The notes: generated by a model not told the origin, from the sequence alone. 64,000 bases of DNA from Streptomyces sp. NBC_00691 (GCF_036226665.1 NZ_CP109007.1:1736001-1800000), one strand, 5' to 3'; numbered from the stretch's first letter, positions 17,665 to 27,776 are shown. Program-made: numbers and translations.

Positions 17665-18504
17665 TCAGAGCAGGGCGGCGCGGGGCCCGTCGGGCTCCTC
17701 GAGACGCCGCTCGGTGACCGACCGGGCCAGCGCGGAGGACTCGTCCTCCGTGAGCCTGCGGTAGCCCTCGTCCGTGATGACCGTGACGATCGGGAAGATC
17801 CGGCGCGCCATGTCGGGGCCGCCGGTCGCCGAGTCGTCGTCCGCCGCGTCGTAGAGCGCCTGCACGACCAGCGTGGTGGCCTGCTGCTCGGTCAGGTCGG
17901 CACGGTAGAGCTTCTTCATCGAGCCGCGCGCGAAGATCGAGCCCGAGCCGGTGGCGGCGTACCCGTGCTCCTCGGAGCGGCCGCCGGTCACGTCGTAGGA
18001 GAAGATCCGGCCCTTCTCCTTGCCCTCGTCCCAGCCCGCGAAGAGCGGCACGACGGCGAGCCCCTGCATGGCCATGCCCAGGTTGCCCCGGATCATGGTG
18101 GAGAGGCGGTTCGCCTTGCCCTCCAGGGAGAGCGTGACGCCCTCCACCTTCTCGAAGTGCTCCAGCTCCAGCTGGAACAGCTTGACCATCTCCACGGCGA
18201 GGCCGGCGGTGCCGGCGATGCCGACGGCGGAGTACTCGTCGGCAGGGAAGACCTTCTCGATGTCCCGCTGCGCGATCATGTTGCCCATGGTGGCCCGCCG
18301 GTCACCGGCGAGGACGACCCCGCCGGGGAAGGTGGCCGCCACGATGGTCGTCCCGTGCGGGGCCTCGACGACCCCTTCGGGCAGCTTCCGCCCGCCCGGC
18401 AGCATCTCCGGCGAGTGGTCCGCCAGGAAGTCGATGAAGGACGACGAGCCCGGCGTCAGGAAGGCCGCCGGCAGACGCCCGGTGCTACGAGGGTTGGCTT
18501 CCAC
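17665..18504 (-). CDS. prcB: 20S proteasome beta subunit (catalytic)
   Basis: The 279-residue precursor contains a propeptide of 51 residues that ends EAPHG just before Thr52, which becomes the N-terminal nucleophile ([21 protein letters not shown]) after autocatalytic cleavage. Lys of GDRR-AT and the Asp and Ser positions of the Ntn-hydrolase fold are in place. Fourteen copies form the inner rings of the 20S proteasome. GTG 18504 is preceded by GGAAGGA; an upstream ATG would add a non-conserved basic leader. In S. coelicolor, as I recall, an endonuclease-VII-like gene separates prcB from pup; here the 160-bp gap has only a hairpin. Confidence 0.96.
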   Translation of the reverse strand: MEANPRSTGRLPAAFLTPGSSSFIDFLADHSPEMLPGGRKLPEGVVEAPHGTTIVAATFPGGVVLAGDRRATMGNMIAQRDIEKVFPADEYSAVGIAGTAGLAVEMVKLFQLELEHFEKVEGVTLSLEGKANRLSTMIRGNLGMAMQGLAVVPLFAGWDEGKEKGRIFSYDVTGGRSEEHGYAATGSGSIFARGSMKKLYRADLTEQQATTLVVQALYDAADDDSATGGPDMARRIFPIVTVITDEGYRRLTEDESSALARSVTERRLEEPDGPRAALL

Positions 18505-18601
18505 GCGATTCCTTCCGGGTGGGAGAGTCGGCCCGCCGTGGGAAGCGCCGGCCGATCTTGGTTGCTGTGCACGGACCTTACCCGTGCCACCGCTTGTCAT
18601 C

Positions 18602-18641
18602 CGTCCCCGGGCCCGCGGCTTTCGCCGGGGCTCCGGGGACG
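18602..18641 (-). terminator. hairpin between pup and prcB
   Basis: CGTCCCCGG and CCGGGGACG form a 9-bp stem around a 22-nt GC-rich loop that can fold further. It lies just past the pup stop and about 100 bp before the prcB start. It may attenuate or end the pup transcript, or stabilise its 3' end, so that pup and prcBA levels can differ. Confidence 0.5.
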
Positions 18642-18664
18642 GGGACGACAGACGCGCGGAGCGG

Positions 18665-18877
18665 CTACTCGCCGCCCTTTTGCACAAATGACCGAACGAA
18701 GTCCTCGGCGTTCTCCTCCAGGACGTCGTCGATCTCGTCCAGGACGGAGTCCACGTCGTCGCTCAGCTTCTCCTGGCGCTCCTGGAGGTCGGAGCTCGCC
18801 TCCGTGGTGGTCTCCTCGACCTCCTCCGTGGAACGCGTCGCCTTCTGCTGTCCGCCGCCGGTGTCCTTGGTCGCCAT
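18665..18877 (-). CDS. pup: prokaryotic ubiquitin-like protein Pup
   Basis: The 70-residue Pup is the protein tag of the system: an intrinsically disordered, strongly acidic chain whose central part ([20 protein letters not shown]) forms a helix with the ARC coiled coil, and whose C-terminus is [10 protein letters not shown]. The last codon is GAG (Glu), read directly from the sequence, so the ligase substrate is made without deamidation of a terminal Gln as needed in mycobacteria. I start at the ATG of MATKDTGGG; three more residues upstream (MRD) are possible. dop lies 159 bp upstream and prcB 160 bp downstream. Confidence 0.96.
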   Translation of the reverse strand: MATKDTGGGQQKATRSTEEVEETTTEASSDLQERQEKLSDDVDSVLDEIDDVLEENAEDFVRSFVQKGGE

Positions 18878-18974
18878 ATCCCTCACCCCGCTCGAATCGG
18901 CCCGCTCGGTTGAGTCCGTACAAGATCAGACCCTATAGGGCGGGTCCCACTTCGGCCCCGCAGTTTCGACAACG

Positions 18975-19009
18975 CCCGGGCACTGATTCCATGATTCCCA
19001 GTGCCGGGG
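18975..19009 (-). terminator. hairpin between dop and pup
   Basis: CCCGGGCACTG and CAGTGCCGGGG pair over 11 positions with one mismatch, around a 13-nt loop, 28 bp past the dop stop. The 100 bp between it and pup leave room for a separate pup promoter; a palindromic CCCTATAGGG at 18931-18940 holds a possible -10 (TATAGG). Confidence 0.55.
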
Positions 19010-19036
19010 CATTTCAGGCCCCCGCGGGCCCTCCGA

Positions 19037-20548
19037 TCAGCCGCCGGACAGGACCCGCACCAGTTCCTCAGCGGTCCTGCAACGGTCCAGAAGCGATTTC
19101 ACGTGGGCTTTGGTGCCCCGCAGCGGCTCCAGGGTGGGGACGCGCTGGAGCGAGTCCCGGCCGGGCAGGTCGAAGATCACGGAGTCCCAGGAGGCCGCCG
19201 CGACGTCGTCGGCGTACTGCTCCAGGCACCGGCCCCGGAAATAGGCCCGGGTGTCCTCGGGAGGCGCCGTCTCGGCCCGCTCCACGCCGGTCTCGTCCAG
19301 GAGCCGCTTCATGCGCCCGCGGGCCACCAGACGGTTGTAGAGGCCCTTCTCGGGGCGTACGTCCGCGTACTGGAGGTCCACCAGGTGCAGCCGGGCCGCG
19401 TCCCAGTCGAGGTCGTCCCGGCGCCGGTAGCCCTCCATGAGCTCCCGCTTGGCGATCCAGTCGAGCTCGCCGGACAGGCTCATGGGGTCGTTCTCGAGCC
19501 GGTTGAGCGTGTCCTCCCAGCGGATCAGGACGTCCTTGGTCTGCTCGTCGGCGTCCACGCCGTACCGCTCCTCCACGTACTTCCTGGCCAGCTCGAAGTA
19601 CTCCATCTGGAGCTGCACGGCGGTGAGAGTCCGGCCGCTGCGCAGCGTGACCAGGTACTGGAGGGTGGGGTCGTGAGAGACCTGGTGGAGGGTCCGTACC
19701 GGCTGGTCGACGGCGAGGTCGACGGTGATGAACCCGTCCTCGATCATCGAGAGGACCAGGGCGGTGGTGCCCAGCTTGAGGTAGGTCGAGATCTCCGAGA
19801 GGTTCGCGTCGCCGATGATCACGTGCAGGCGGCGGTACCGCTCGGCGTCGGCGTGCGGCTCGTCCCGGGTGTTGATGATGGGCCGCTTGAGCGTGGTCTC
19901 CAGACCGACCTCGACCTCGAAGTAGTCGGCGCGCTGGCTGATCTGGAAGCCGTTCTCCCGGCCGTCCTGGCCGATGCCGACCCGCCCCGCGCCGGTCACG
20001 ACCTGGCGGGAGACGAAGAAGGGGGTCAGGTGCCGCACGATGTCCGAGAAGGGGGTCTCCCGCTTCATCAGGTAGTTCTCGTGCGTGCCGTAGGAGGCGC
20101 CCTTGTTGTCGGTGTTGTTCTTGTAGAGGTGGATCGGCTGGGCCCCGGGGAGCTGGGCGGCCCGCTCGGCGGCCTCGGCCATGATCCGCTCGCCGGCCTT
20201 GTCCCAGAGGACGGCGTCGAGCGGGTTGGTGACCTCGGGCGAGCTGTACTCGGGGTGGGCGTGGTCCACGTAGAGGCGGGCCCCGTTGGTGAGGATCACA
20301 TTGGCCAGGCCGATGTCCTCGTCGGTGAGCTGGCTGGAGTCGGCCACCTCGCGGGCGAGGTCGAAGCCGCGGGCGTCCCGCAGCGGGTTCTCCTCCTCGA
20401 AGTCCCAGCGGGCGCGGCGCGCCCGGTGCATCGCCGCCGCGTAGGCGTTGACGATCTGGGACGAGGTGAGCATGGCATTGGCGTTCGGGTGTCCCGGGAC
20501 GGAGATCCCGTACTCCGTCTCGATGCCCATTACTCGCCGTACGGTCAT
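19037..20548 (-). CDS. dop: depupylase/deamidase of Pup (Dop)
   Basis: The 503-residue enzyme is homologous to PafA (shared [31 protein letters not shown] and [20 protein letters not shown] blocks) but has an insert after residue 40 ([23 protein letters not shown]) that corresponds to the Dop-loop. Dop hydrolyses the isopeptide bond between Pup and substrate, and in species with Pup-Gln it also deamidates the terminal Gln. As Pup here ends in Glu, recycling by depupylation is likely its main task. ATG 20548 has AAGGAGG upstream. It lies between arc and pup. Confidence 0.95.
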   Translation of the reverse strand: MTVRRVMGIETEYGISVPGHPNANAMLTSSQIVNAYAAAMHRARRARWDFEEENPLRDARGFDLAREVADSSQLTDEDIGLANVILTNGARLYVDHAHPEYSSPEVTNPLDAVLWDKAGERIMAEAAERAAQLPGAQPIHLYKNNTDNKGASYGTHENYLMKRETPFSDIVRHLTPFFVSRQVVTGAGRVGIGQDGRENGFQISQRADYFEVEVGLETTLKRPIINTRDEPHADAERYRRLHVIIGDANLSEISTYLKLGTTALVLSMIEDGFITVDLAVDQPVRTLHQVSHDPTLQYLVTLRSGRTLTAVQLQMEYFELARKYVEERYGVDADEQTKDVLIRWEDTLNRLENDPMSLSGELDWIAKRELMEGYRRRDDLDWDAARLHLVDLQYADVRPEKGLYNRLVARGRMKRLLDETGVERAETAPPEDTRAYFRGRCLEQYADDVAAASWDSVIFDLPGRDSLQRVPTLEPLRGTKAHVKSLLDRCRTAEELVRVLSGG

Positions 20549-20684
20549 GCGGCCCTCCTTGCCCGGCGGCGCTCACTGTGCGCGACTCGGCGGTACCGAT
20601 GAGCCTAGAGCGGCTCCGCGCTGGTGGGGAGATCAGTTTGCGTATTTCCCTGTGATGCCGGGGGAAATGCTGGATGGAATGCGT

Positions 20685-20721
20685 CGGCTGCGGATGCCCG
20701 GTTTCCGGACATCCGCAGCCG
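20685..20721 (-). terminator. hairpin terminator after arc
   Basis: CGGCTGCGGATG and its complement form a 12-bp stem that extends by four more pairs after one mismatch, closed by loop TTT, only 10 bp past the arc stop. It is one of the strongest hairpins in the window. Confidence 0.75.
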
Positions 20722-20730
20722 GTGCGCGTT

Positions 20731-22497
20731 TTACAGGTACTGACCGGTATTGGCCACCGTGTCGATGGAGCGCCCGGTGTCCGCACCCTGCTTTCCGGTG
20801 ACAAGGGTGCGGATGAACACGATCCGCTCGCCCTTCTTTCCGGAGATACGGGCCCAGTCGTCGGGGTTGGTGGTGTTGGGCAGGTCCTCGTTCTCCTTGA
20901 ACTCGTCCACGCACGCCTGGAGGAGGTGGGAGACCCGGATGCCCTTCTGGTTGTGGTCGAGGAAGGCCTTGATGGCCATCTTCTTGGCCCGGTCGACGAT
21001 GTTCTGGATCATCGCGCCGGAGTTGAAGTCCTTGAAGTAGAGGACTTCCTTGTCGCCGTTGGCGTACGTGACTTCGAGGAAGCGGTTCTCCTCGGATTCG
21101 GCGTACATCTGCTCGACGACGGACTGGATCATTCCGTGGGCTGCCGCCGCCTTGGAGCCGCTGTGCTCGGAGATGTCGTCCGAGTGGAGCGGCAGGGTGG
21201 AGGTGAGGTACTTCGCGAAGATGTCCTTCGCGGCCTCGGCGTCCGGACGCTCGATCTTGATCTTGACGTCGAGCCGGCCGGGTCGCAGGATCGCGGGGTC
21301 GATCATGTCCTCGCGGTTGGAGGCGCCGATGACGATGACGTTCTCCAGGCCCTCCACACCGTCGATCTCGGCGAGCAGCTGCGGGACGATGGTGTTCTCC
21401 ACGTCCGAGCTGACACCGGATCCGCGGGTGCGGAAGAGGGATTCCATCTCGTCGAAGAAGACGATGACGGGGGTGCCCTCGCTCGCCTTCTCCCGGGCAC
21501 GCTGGAAGACGAGGCGGATGTGCCGCTCGGTCTCACCGACGTACTTGTTGAGGAGCTCGGGGCCCTTGATGTTGAGGAAGTAGGACTTCCCCGCGGGCTG
21601 GCCGGTCACCTCGGCGACCTTCTTGGCCAGGGAGTTGGCCACGGCCTTCGCGATCAGCGTCTTGCCGCAGCCGGGCGGGCCGTAGAGCAGGATGCCCTTG
21701 GGCGGCCGCAGTTCGTGCTCCTTGAAGAGGTCCGGGTAGAGGTAGGGGAGCTCGACCGCGTCCCGGATCAGCTCGATCTGGTTGCCCAGGCCGCCGATCT
21801 TGGTGTAGTCGACGTCCGGGACCTCTTCCAGAACGAGTTCCTCGACCTCGCTCTTGGGGACCACTTCATAGACGTAGCCGGACCTGGAGTCGAGCAGCAG
21901 GGCGTCGCCGGGGCGGATGGTGACGTCCAGCAGAGGCTCGGCGAGCCTCACCACCCGCTCCTCGTCGGTGTGCCCGACCACCAGGGCGCGCTCGCCGTCC
22001 TCGAGGATCTCCTTGAGGGTGACGATGTCCCCGGCGCGCTCGAACTCCATGGCCTCGACCACGTTGAGCGCTTCGTTGAGCATGACTTCCTGGCCGCGCT
22101 TGAGCTCTTCGAGCTCGATGCTCGGGCTGACGTTCACCCGGAGCTTGCGGCCCCCGGTGAAGATGTCGCACGTGCCGTCCTCATTGGCCTGCAGGAAGAC
22201 ACCGAAGCCGGCCGGCGGCTGCGCGAGCCGGTCGACTTCCTCTTTGAGGGCCACGATCTGGTCGCGGGCCTCACGGAGCGTGTTCGCCAGTCGTTCGTTC
22301 TGGGTGGACACGCCGGCCAGGCTGGTCTGCAGCTCAACAATCCGCTCTTCGAGAATCCTCGTGTGTCGCGGAGAGTCGGCGAGCTTGCGGCGCAGGACGG
22401 CGATTTCCTGCTCGAGATAGGCAACCTGGCCGGCGGGGTCTTCAGACCCCCGCCCCGGCCGGATGCCGCGGTTGATGTCGTCGTCGTGGGCTGCCAC
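20731..22497 (-). CDS. arc: proteasome-associated AAA ATPase ARC (Mpa)
   Basis: The 588-residue hexameric ATPase recognises Pup with its N-terminal coiled coil (about 20-75), passes the substrate through two OB folds and unfolds it with one AAA domain (Walker A GPPGCGKT near 273-280, Walker B FFDEMES, second region of homology with RPGRLD). The C-terminus is GQYL, the penultimate-tyrosine motif that docks into the proteasome alpha ring. GTG 22497 is the best start, with GGAGG eight bases upstream; a longer TTG-initiated form would include this site. A promoter candidate lies at 22536-22563. Confidence 0.95.
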   Translation of the reverse strand: MAAHDDDINRGIRPGRGSEDPAGQVAYLEQEIAVLRRKLADSPRHTRILEERIVELQTSLAGVSTQNERLANTLREARDQIVALKEEVDRLAQPPAGFGVFLQANEDGTCDIFTGGRKLRVNVSPSIELEELKRGQEVMLNEALNVVEAMEFERAGDIVTLKEILEDGERALVVGHTDEERVVRLAEPLLDVTIRPGDALLLDSRSGYVYEVVPKSEVEELVLEEVPDVDYTKIGGLGNQIELIRDAVELPYLYPDLFKEHELRPPKGILLYGPPGCGKTLIAKAVANSLAKKVAEVTGQPAGKSYFLNIKGPELLNKYVGETERHIRLVFQRAREKASEGTPVIVFFDEMESLFRTRGSGVSSDVENTIVPQLLAEIDGVEGLENVIVIGASNREDMIDPAILRPGRLDVKIKIERPDAEAAKDIFAKYLTSTLPLHSDDISEHSGSKAAAAHGMIQSVVEQMYAESEENRFLEVTYANGDKEVLYFKDFNSGAMIQNIVDRAKKMAIKAFLDHNQKGIRVSHLLQACVDEFKENEDLPNTTNPDDWARISGKKGERIVFIRTLVTGKQGADTGRSIDTVANTGQYL

Positions 22498-22535
22498 GGT
22501 CCTCACCTCCTCCAAGGGGAGCTGGACGCTTCCTG

Positions 22536-22563
22536 ACCCTACCTGCGTGGGTGGTGATTGAAA
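22536..22563 (-). promoter_or_regulatory. candidate arc promoter
   Basis: On the minus strand TTTCAA and TAGGGT are 16 bp apart, a sigma70/HrdB-like arrangement; the -10 ends about 38 bp before the arc GTG. The region is shared with the divergent ferredoxin gene, whose promoter I could not place. Confidence 0.35.
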
Positions 22564-22749
22564 CCCCTAGATCAAAAAGACTCCGAGGTGTGTCCGATCT
22601 TCACCCTTGCGCTTCCCCTGTCGACAGGTGAATACCCACCCTTCGCTGCTTGAATGCGGGCGGTTGTATCGTCGTCCTGGGCCAACACCCGTCGGAGGTG
22701 GCCCGACTTACCCGCGAGAAGCGACACAGAAGCAGAAACGGCAGGAGAT

Positions 22750-23061
22750 ATGACCGTGCAGCACGAGGCTCCGTCCACGGGCGCCGCAGAGGCGCTGGAG
22801 GTCTGGATCGACCAGGACCTGTGCACCGGGGACGGGATCTGCGCGCAGTACGCTCCCGAGGTCTTCGAGCTGGACATCGACGGGCTCGCGTACGTGAAGA
22901 GCGCCGACGACGAGCTCCTCCAGGACACGGGCGCCACGGCGCCGGTCCCGCTGACGCTGCTCCAGGACGTGGTGGACTCGGCGAAGGAGTGCCCGGGCGA
23001 CTGCATCCATGTGCGCCGGGTCGCGGACAAGGTCGAGGTGTACGGCCCCGACGCGGAGTGA
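22750..23061 (+). CDS. P450-type ferredoxin (3Fe-4S)
   Basis: The 103-residue protein has Cys25-x5-Cys31 (CTGDGIC), the APEVFELD stretch and Cys81-Pro (ECPGDC), the layout of small actinobacterial ferredoxins that bind one 3Fe-4S cluster and pass electrons to cytochromes P450 and other oxidoreductases. An extra Cys85 in CPGDC could allow other cluster states. ATG 22750 is preceded by AGGAG. It is divergent from arc and is followed after 4 bp by the convergent end of a small secreted protein. No P450 or ferredoxin reductase is adjacent; a partner could be the P450 at 1251, but that is speculation. Confidence 0.88.
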   Translation: MTVQHEAPSTGAAEALEVWIDQDLCTGDGICAQYAPEVFELDIDGLAYVKSADDELLQDTGATAPVPLTLLQDVVDSAKECPGDCIHVRRVADKVEVYGPDAE

Positions 23062-23065
23062 CGGG

Positions 23066-23644
23066 TCAGACGCCGCGCGCTTCGGCCTGTCCGGTGCGCA
23101 CGAAGGCGCCGCCCTTCCAATGCCAGCTGACCTGCTCCTTCTCGTCCGGGCAGCAGCTGGGGACGTCGAGGGACGAGTAGCCGAGCAGGGTGGCGTGCAC
23201 CGCTCCGTCGCGTACGGAGAAGTCGGTGACGCTCTGGAGGAGCTCGGGCGCGACGAGTGTGGCGACCACGCGCGCGGGTGCGCCCGGCTGCTTGCCCCGG
23301 GTGAGGACGTAGACGCCGCTCGGGGGTGTGCCGGAGCCGGCTTCGCAGTGCACGACCGCGACGGTCTCGGGGTTCCCGTCGCCGTCGAGGTCCCCGGAGG
23401 CCCGCTCGGCGATCTTGTGGGGTGCTCCCGCGCAGTCCAGGGGGTAGGCGACGCCGACGGCGTCGGGGGCCGGAGCGGGGCCGGGTGCCGCGGCCGGGGT
23501 GGCGGTGGCTCCGGCGGGGCCGGGCTGGAGCAGGCCCGCGAAGGCGACGACCGCGGCGGTCGCGGTGGCGATGGCGAGCCAGTGGGCCGGCCGGGCGTGG
23601 GTGTGTGCGAGGTCCGCGAGGTCCGGGGCGGCGGAGGGCTGCAC
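23066..23644 (-). CDS. small membrane-anchored or secreted protein with Ca-binding-like loop
   Basis: The 192-residue product begins with a polar tail, then one hydrophobic segment (about 22-45), an Ala/Pro-rich linker and an exported domain of about 120 residues. That domain contains SGDLDGDGNPETVAV, a D-x-D-x-D-G loop typical of FG-GAP/VCBS repeats, and four cysteines (one before HKIAERAS, one in VVHCEAG and a Cys-Cys pair in SCCPDE) that may form two disulfides. GTG 23644 has AGGAG upstream. I do not recognise a named family. Its stop is 4 bp from the convergent ferredoxin stop. Confidence 0.7.
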   Translation of the reverse strand: MQPSAAPDLADLAHTHARPAHWLAIATATAAVVAFAGLLQPGPAGATATPAAAPGPAPAPDAVGVAYPLDCAGAPHKIAERASGDLDGDGNPETVAVVHCEAGSGTPPSGVYVLTRGKQPGAPARVVATLVAPELLQSVTDFSVRDGAVHATLLGYSSLDVPSCCPDEKEQVSWHWKGGAFVRTGQAEARGV

Positions 23645-23830
23645 GCGAGACGTCTCCTGTGGGGGTGGTGCGGCGGGTTTCCGGCATCGTGCCACACGTC
23701 ACAGGGGGACGGAACCGTCGGGGTCCGTCTCGTGGGGGAACGGGTGCCCCGTCGAACATGAGGACGCCGCCGTCGAGTTCCCGGCGGTGGGCGGGGAATT
23801 CGGCGGCGGCGGACCGTGGGTGTCGGGACG

Positions 23831-24718
23831 TCAGCCCTTGTTGGGGCCTTCGTAGTCCTCGCCGTAGGCGCCCTTGGCGGGGCGGCGGCGGCGCATCGGG
23901 GGCTCGACGCCGTCCGCGAGGCGGCGGGCGGTGACGAGGAAGCCGGTGTGGCCGATCATGCGGTGATCGGGGCGGACGGCGAGGCCCTCGACGTGCCAGT
24001 TGCGGATCATGGATTCCCAGGGCTGCGGCTCGGCGTAGCAGCCGAACTCGCGGATGGATTCCACGGTGCGGGCGAGCTGGGTGGTGGTCGCCACGTAGCA
24101 GCAGAGGATGCCGCCGGGGACGAGGGCCTTGGAGACGGCCTCCAGGCATTCCCAGGGGGCGAGCATGTCCAGGATGACGCGGTCGACGTCGGTGTCGGAC
24201 AGGTTGTCCTGGAGGTCGCCGACGGTCAGCTGCCACGCGGGGTGGGGGCCGCCGAAGTAGCGCTCGACGTTGCCCTTCGCGATCTCGGCGAAGTCCTCGC
24301 GGCGCTCGTAGGAGTGCAGCATGCCGCTGTCTCCGATGGCGCGCAGGAGGAAGCTGCTCAGCGAGCCCGAGCCCACTCCCGCTTCCACGACGCGGGCGCC
24401 GGGGAAGATGTCGGCGAAGGCCAGGATCTGCCCCGCGTCCTTGGGGTAGACCACGGCGGCGCCGCGGGGCATGGACAGGACGTAGTCGGGGAGCAGGGGG
24501 CGCAGCGCGAGGTAGGCGACGTTTCCGGTGGTGCGGACAACGCTGCCCTCGGGGGCGCCGATCAGTTCGTCGTGCGGGAAAGAACCCTTGTGGGTGTGGA
24601 AGTTCTTTCCCTCTTCGAGCGTGAACGTGTAGTGACGGCCCTTGGGGTCGGTCAGCTGAACCTGGTCCCCGACCTTGAAGGGCCCGCGTCGGCGGGCGGC
24701 ACCGGTCGGTTCGGACAT
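23831..24718 (-). CDS. trmI: tRNA (adenine(58)-N1)-methyltransferase TrmI
   Basis: The 295-residue SAM-dependent enzyme methylates N1 of A58 in the T-loop of tRNAs, stabilising them. It has an N-terminal OB-like domain (GDQVQLTDPKGRHYTFTLEEGKNFHTHKG) and a Rossmann domain with SAM loop VVEAGVGSGSLS and motif LDMLAPWE; the substrate-side PQPWESMIRNWHVEGLAVRP block is characteristic of TrmI. Mycobacteria also keep this gene near the proteasome ATPase. No Shine-Dalgarno precedes ATG 24718, but a TACTCT hexamer 6 bp upstream suggests a leaderless mRNA. The C-terminal tail is Arg-rich. Confidence 0.94.
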   Translation of the reverse strand: MSEPTGAARRRGPFKVGDQVQLTDPKGRHYTFTLEEGKNFHTHKGSFPHDELIGAPEGSVVRTTGNVAYLALRPLLPDYVLSMPRGAAVVYPKDAGQILAFADIFPGARVVEAGVGSGSLSSFLLRAIGDSGMLHSYERREDFAEIAKGNVERYFGGPHPAWQLTVGDLQDNLSDTDVDRVILDMLAPWECLEAVSKALVPGGILCCYVATTTQLARTVESIREFGCYAEPQPWESMIRNWHVEGLAVRPDHRMIGHTGFLVTARRLADGVEPPMRRRRPAKGAYGEDYEGPNKG

Positions 24719-24724
24719 GTGACC

Positions 24725-24730
24725 AGAGTA
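24725..24730 (-). promoter_or_regulatory. -10-like hexamer for leaderless trmI
   Basis: TACTCT on the minus strand ends 6 bp before the trmI ATG. It lies between trmI and the stop of the upstream protease gene at 24737, so trmI may be transcribed on its own. Confidence 0.4.
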
Positions 24731-24736
24731 CAAGGA

Positions 24737-25927
24737 CTACGAGGAGGGTCGTGCCATGGCCTGGACGAACGCGCGCTCGACGTCCGTGGTGGACAGGACT
24801 CCGTAGATCGCGCCGGTCTCCTCGACGACGAGGTACTCGGTCGCGGGGCTGGCGCGGAGGTGGTCGAGGAGGGGCTGGCCGGTGAGTTCGGCGGGGACGC
24901 GCATGCCGTCGGTGAGGTCCTGGGCGAGGGTGCTGACGGCGACCCAGGGGCGGCGGTGTTCGGGGACGGCGGCGATGGCGGCCTCGCGGACGATGCCGGT
25001 GGGTTCGCCGTGGCCGTCGACGACGACGAGGGCGCGGGCGCCGGCCTCGTTGGCGCGGCGGAGGGCCTCGGAGAGGGGGGTGGCGGGCTCGACGGGGATG
25101 GCGCGGCGGGTGAGGCTGCGGGCGCGGAGCTCGGGGAGGTGTTCGCGGAGGCGGGCCATGCGGAGGCTGTTGCCGGCGCCGGTCCAGATGATGGCGGCGA
25201 GGATCGCGGCGAGCAGGGCGTCGGTGACGGTGTTGAGGCCGCTGATGTCCTCGGTGGAGTTGCCGAGGAAGCCGGTGCGGGTGATCAGCGGCAGTCCGAC
25301 GAGGACGAGGACGGCGAGGGCGCGGCCGACCCAGGCGGCGGCGATGGTGCCGCTCATGGGCTTGCCGGTGATCTTCCAGACGACGGCGCGGAGCATGCGG
25401 CCGCCGTCGAGGGGGAGCCCGGGGAGGAGGTTGAAGATCGCGACGATCAGGTTGGAGATCATCAGCCCGGCGAGGAGGACGCCGGGGACGGTGCCGGGCT
25501 CGACGGCGTACATCGAGAGATAGAACACGCCGGCGAGGACGAGGGAGAGGAGGGGGCCGACGAAGGCGAGGACGAATTCGCGGCCGGGGGTCTCGGTCTC
25601 CTTCTCGATCTCGGAGACGCCGCCGAAGAACTGGAGCTGGATGCGGCGCACCGGCAGCTTGAAGCGGAGCGCGGCGATGGTGTGCGCCAGTTCGTGGACG
25701 AGCACGGAGGCGTAGAAGGCGACGGCGAAGAAGAGGGAGACGAGGTAGCGGGCGGCGCCGAGTTCGGGCAGGACGCGCTCGATCTGGTCGCCGAAGACCC
25801 AGGTGATGAGGGCGGCGACGAGGAACCAGCTGGGGGCGACGTAGACGGGCACGCCGAAGGGGCGGCCCATGAGGATCCCGCCGCCGGGCTCCTCGGTCCG
25901 CTGCGGCTTGGGCTCGTCCTGGTTCAC
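24737..25927 (-). CDS. M50 site-2-type intramembrane metalloprotease with CBS domains
   Basis: The 396-residue protein has about five to six transmembrane helices, a zinc-binding HELAH motif (HExxH) in the second or third helix, and NLLPGLPLDGGRM, which supplies the third zinc ligand Asp. A tandem CBS-domain pair occupies about residues 270-390 and would bind adenine nucleotides. Such enzymes cut membrane-embedded substrates; the CBS pair suggests control by energy state or ATP, as for Bacillus SpoIVFB. GTG 25927 has AAAGGA upstream. It lies just upstream of trmI on the same strand. The substrate is unknown. Confidence 0.9.
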   Translation of the reverse strand: MNQDEPKPQRTEEPGGGILMGRPFGVPVYVAPSWFLVAALITWVFGDQIERVLPELGAARYLVSLFFAVAFYASVLVHELAHTIAALRFKLPVRRIQLQFFGGVSEIEKETETPGREFVLAFVGPLLSLVLAGVFYLSMYAVEPGTVPGVLLAGLMISNLIVAIFNLLPGLPLDGGRMLRAVVWKITGKPMSGTIAAAWVGRALAVLVLVGLPLITRTGFLGNSTEDISGLNTVTDALLAAILAAIIWTGAGNSLRMARLREHLPELRARSLTRRAIPVEPATPLSEALRRANEAGARALVVVDGHGEPTGIVREAAIAAVPEHRRPWVAVSTLAQDLTDGMRVPAELTGQPLLDHLRASPATEYLVVEETGAIYGVLSTTDVERAFVQAMARPSS

Positions 25928-26037
25928 GGGTTCCTTTCGTCGCGGAGGGTGACCCACGTCGGTGTGTCACGGTTCGATCATGCAGTGCGACGGGGTCCCA
26001 GGTCGATGGTATTCCGCTCGCTGTCGGTGGCGGGTCG

Positions 26038-26043
26038 TAGGGT
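26038..26043 (+). promoter_or_regulatory. -10-like hexamer for leaderless RecB-like gene
   Basis: TAGGGT ends 7 bp before ATG 26051, and no Shine-Dalgarno sequence is seen. I find no good -35 element, so support is limited. Confidence 0.35.
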
Positions 26044-26050
26044 CTTCGTC

Positions 26051-26953
<903 letters not shown>

Positions 26954-26995
26954 TGCCGGTGTACCTCGTGAGCTCAGCCCCGTGAAGGAGCCCCT

Positions 26996-27673
26996 GTGAC
27001 GATCCGCGTCCTCTTGGTCGACGATCAGCCGCTGTTGCGCACCGGCTTCCGGATGATTCTGGAGGCGGAGCAGGACATCGCGGTGGTGGGTGAGGCCGGG
27101 GACGGTCTCCAGGCGCAGGACCAGGTGCGGGCGCTGCAGCCGGACGTGGTGCTGATGGACATCCGGATGCCGCGGATGGACGGGGTGGAGGCGACCCGGC
27201 AGATCACCGGTCCGGGCCGGGACGGTCCGGCGAAGGTGCTGGTGCTGACGACCTTCGATCTCGACGAGTACGTGGTGGAGGCGTTGCGGGCGGGGGCGAG
27301 CGGTTTCCTCCTGAAGGACGCCCCGGCGAACGAGCTGGTGCAGGCGATCCGGGTGGTGGCGGCCGGTGAGGCCATGCTGGCGCCGTCGATCACGCGCCGG
27401 CTGCTCGACAAGTACTCGGCGCATCTTCCGACGGGCGAGGAGCAGGTGCCGGACACGCTGAACACCTTGACGGACCGTGAGGTCGAGGTGCTGAAGCTGG
27501 TGGCGCGGGGTCTGTCGAACGCGGAGATCGCGGCGGACCTGTTCGTCAGCGAGACGACGGTGAAGACGCATGTGGGTCATGTGCTGACGAAGCTGGGCCT
27601 GCGGGACCGGGTGCAGGCCGCGGTGTACGCGTACGAGAGCGGTCTGGTGCGGCCGGGGGCCAACGGCCAGTAG
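26996..27673 (+). CDS. NarL/LuxR-family response regulator (orphan)
   Basis: The 225-residue regulator has a receiver domain with acidic pocket VDDQ, phospho-acceptor Asp55 in VLMDIRMPR, conserved Thr in VLTTFD and Lys in LLKDAP, followed by a LuxR-type HTH (LTDREVEVLKLVARGLSNAEIA ... TVKTHVGHVLTKLGL). It should be a phosphorylation-activated transcription factor. GTG 26996 has GGAG five bases upstream. No histidine kinase is encoded nearby: the gene follows the RecB-like nuclease by 42 bp and ends at a convergent terminator, so its kinase must be elsewhere. Confidence 0.93.
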   Translation: MTIRVLLVDDQPLLRTGFRMILEAEQDIAVVGEAGDGLQAQDQVRALQPDVVLMDIRMPRMDGVEATRQITGPGRDGPAKVLVLTTFDLDEYVVEALRAGASGFLLKDAPANELVQAIRVVAAGEAMLAPSITRRLLDKYSAHLPTGEEQVPDTLNTLTDREVEVLKLVARGLSNAEIAADLFVSETTVKTHVGHVLTKLGLRDRVQAAVYAYESGLVRPGANGQ

Positions 27674-27718
27674 GCCGGCCGTCCGGCGGGCGGTGGCGCC
27701 GGCGGGAGCGGGGTACGG

Positions 27719-27759
27719 CGGAGGGGCCCGGTGCGCGTGGCGCGTACCGGGCCCCTCCG
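27719..27759. terminator. bidirectional terminator, response regulator and peptide-binding gene
   Basis: CGGAGGGGCCCGGT and its complement form a 14-bp stem around a 13-nt loop that can itself pair (GCGCG/CGCGT) in the gap between convergent genes. Confidence 0.8.
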
Positions 27760-27776
27760 TCGTGTCCGGGGGTGGT

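Noticed and set aside
23816..26050. A long + strand frame joined to the RecB-like gene, giving 1,045 codons
   Set aside because: The first 745 codons are antisense to trmI and the M50 protease, both clear genes. The real RecB-like start is ATG 26051.
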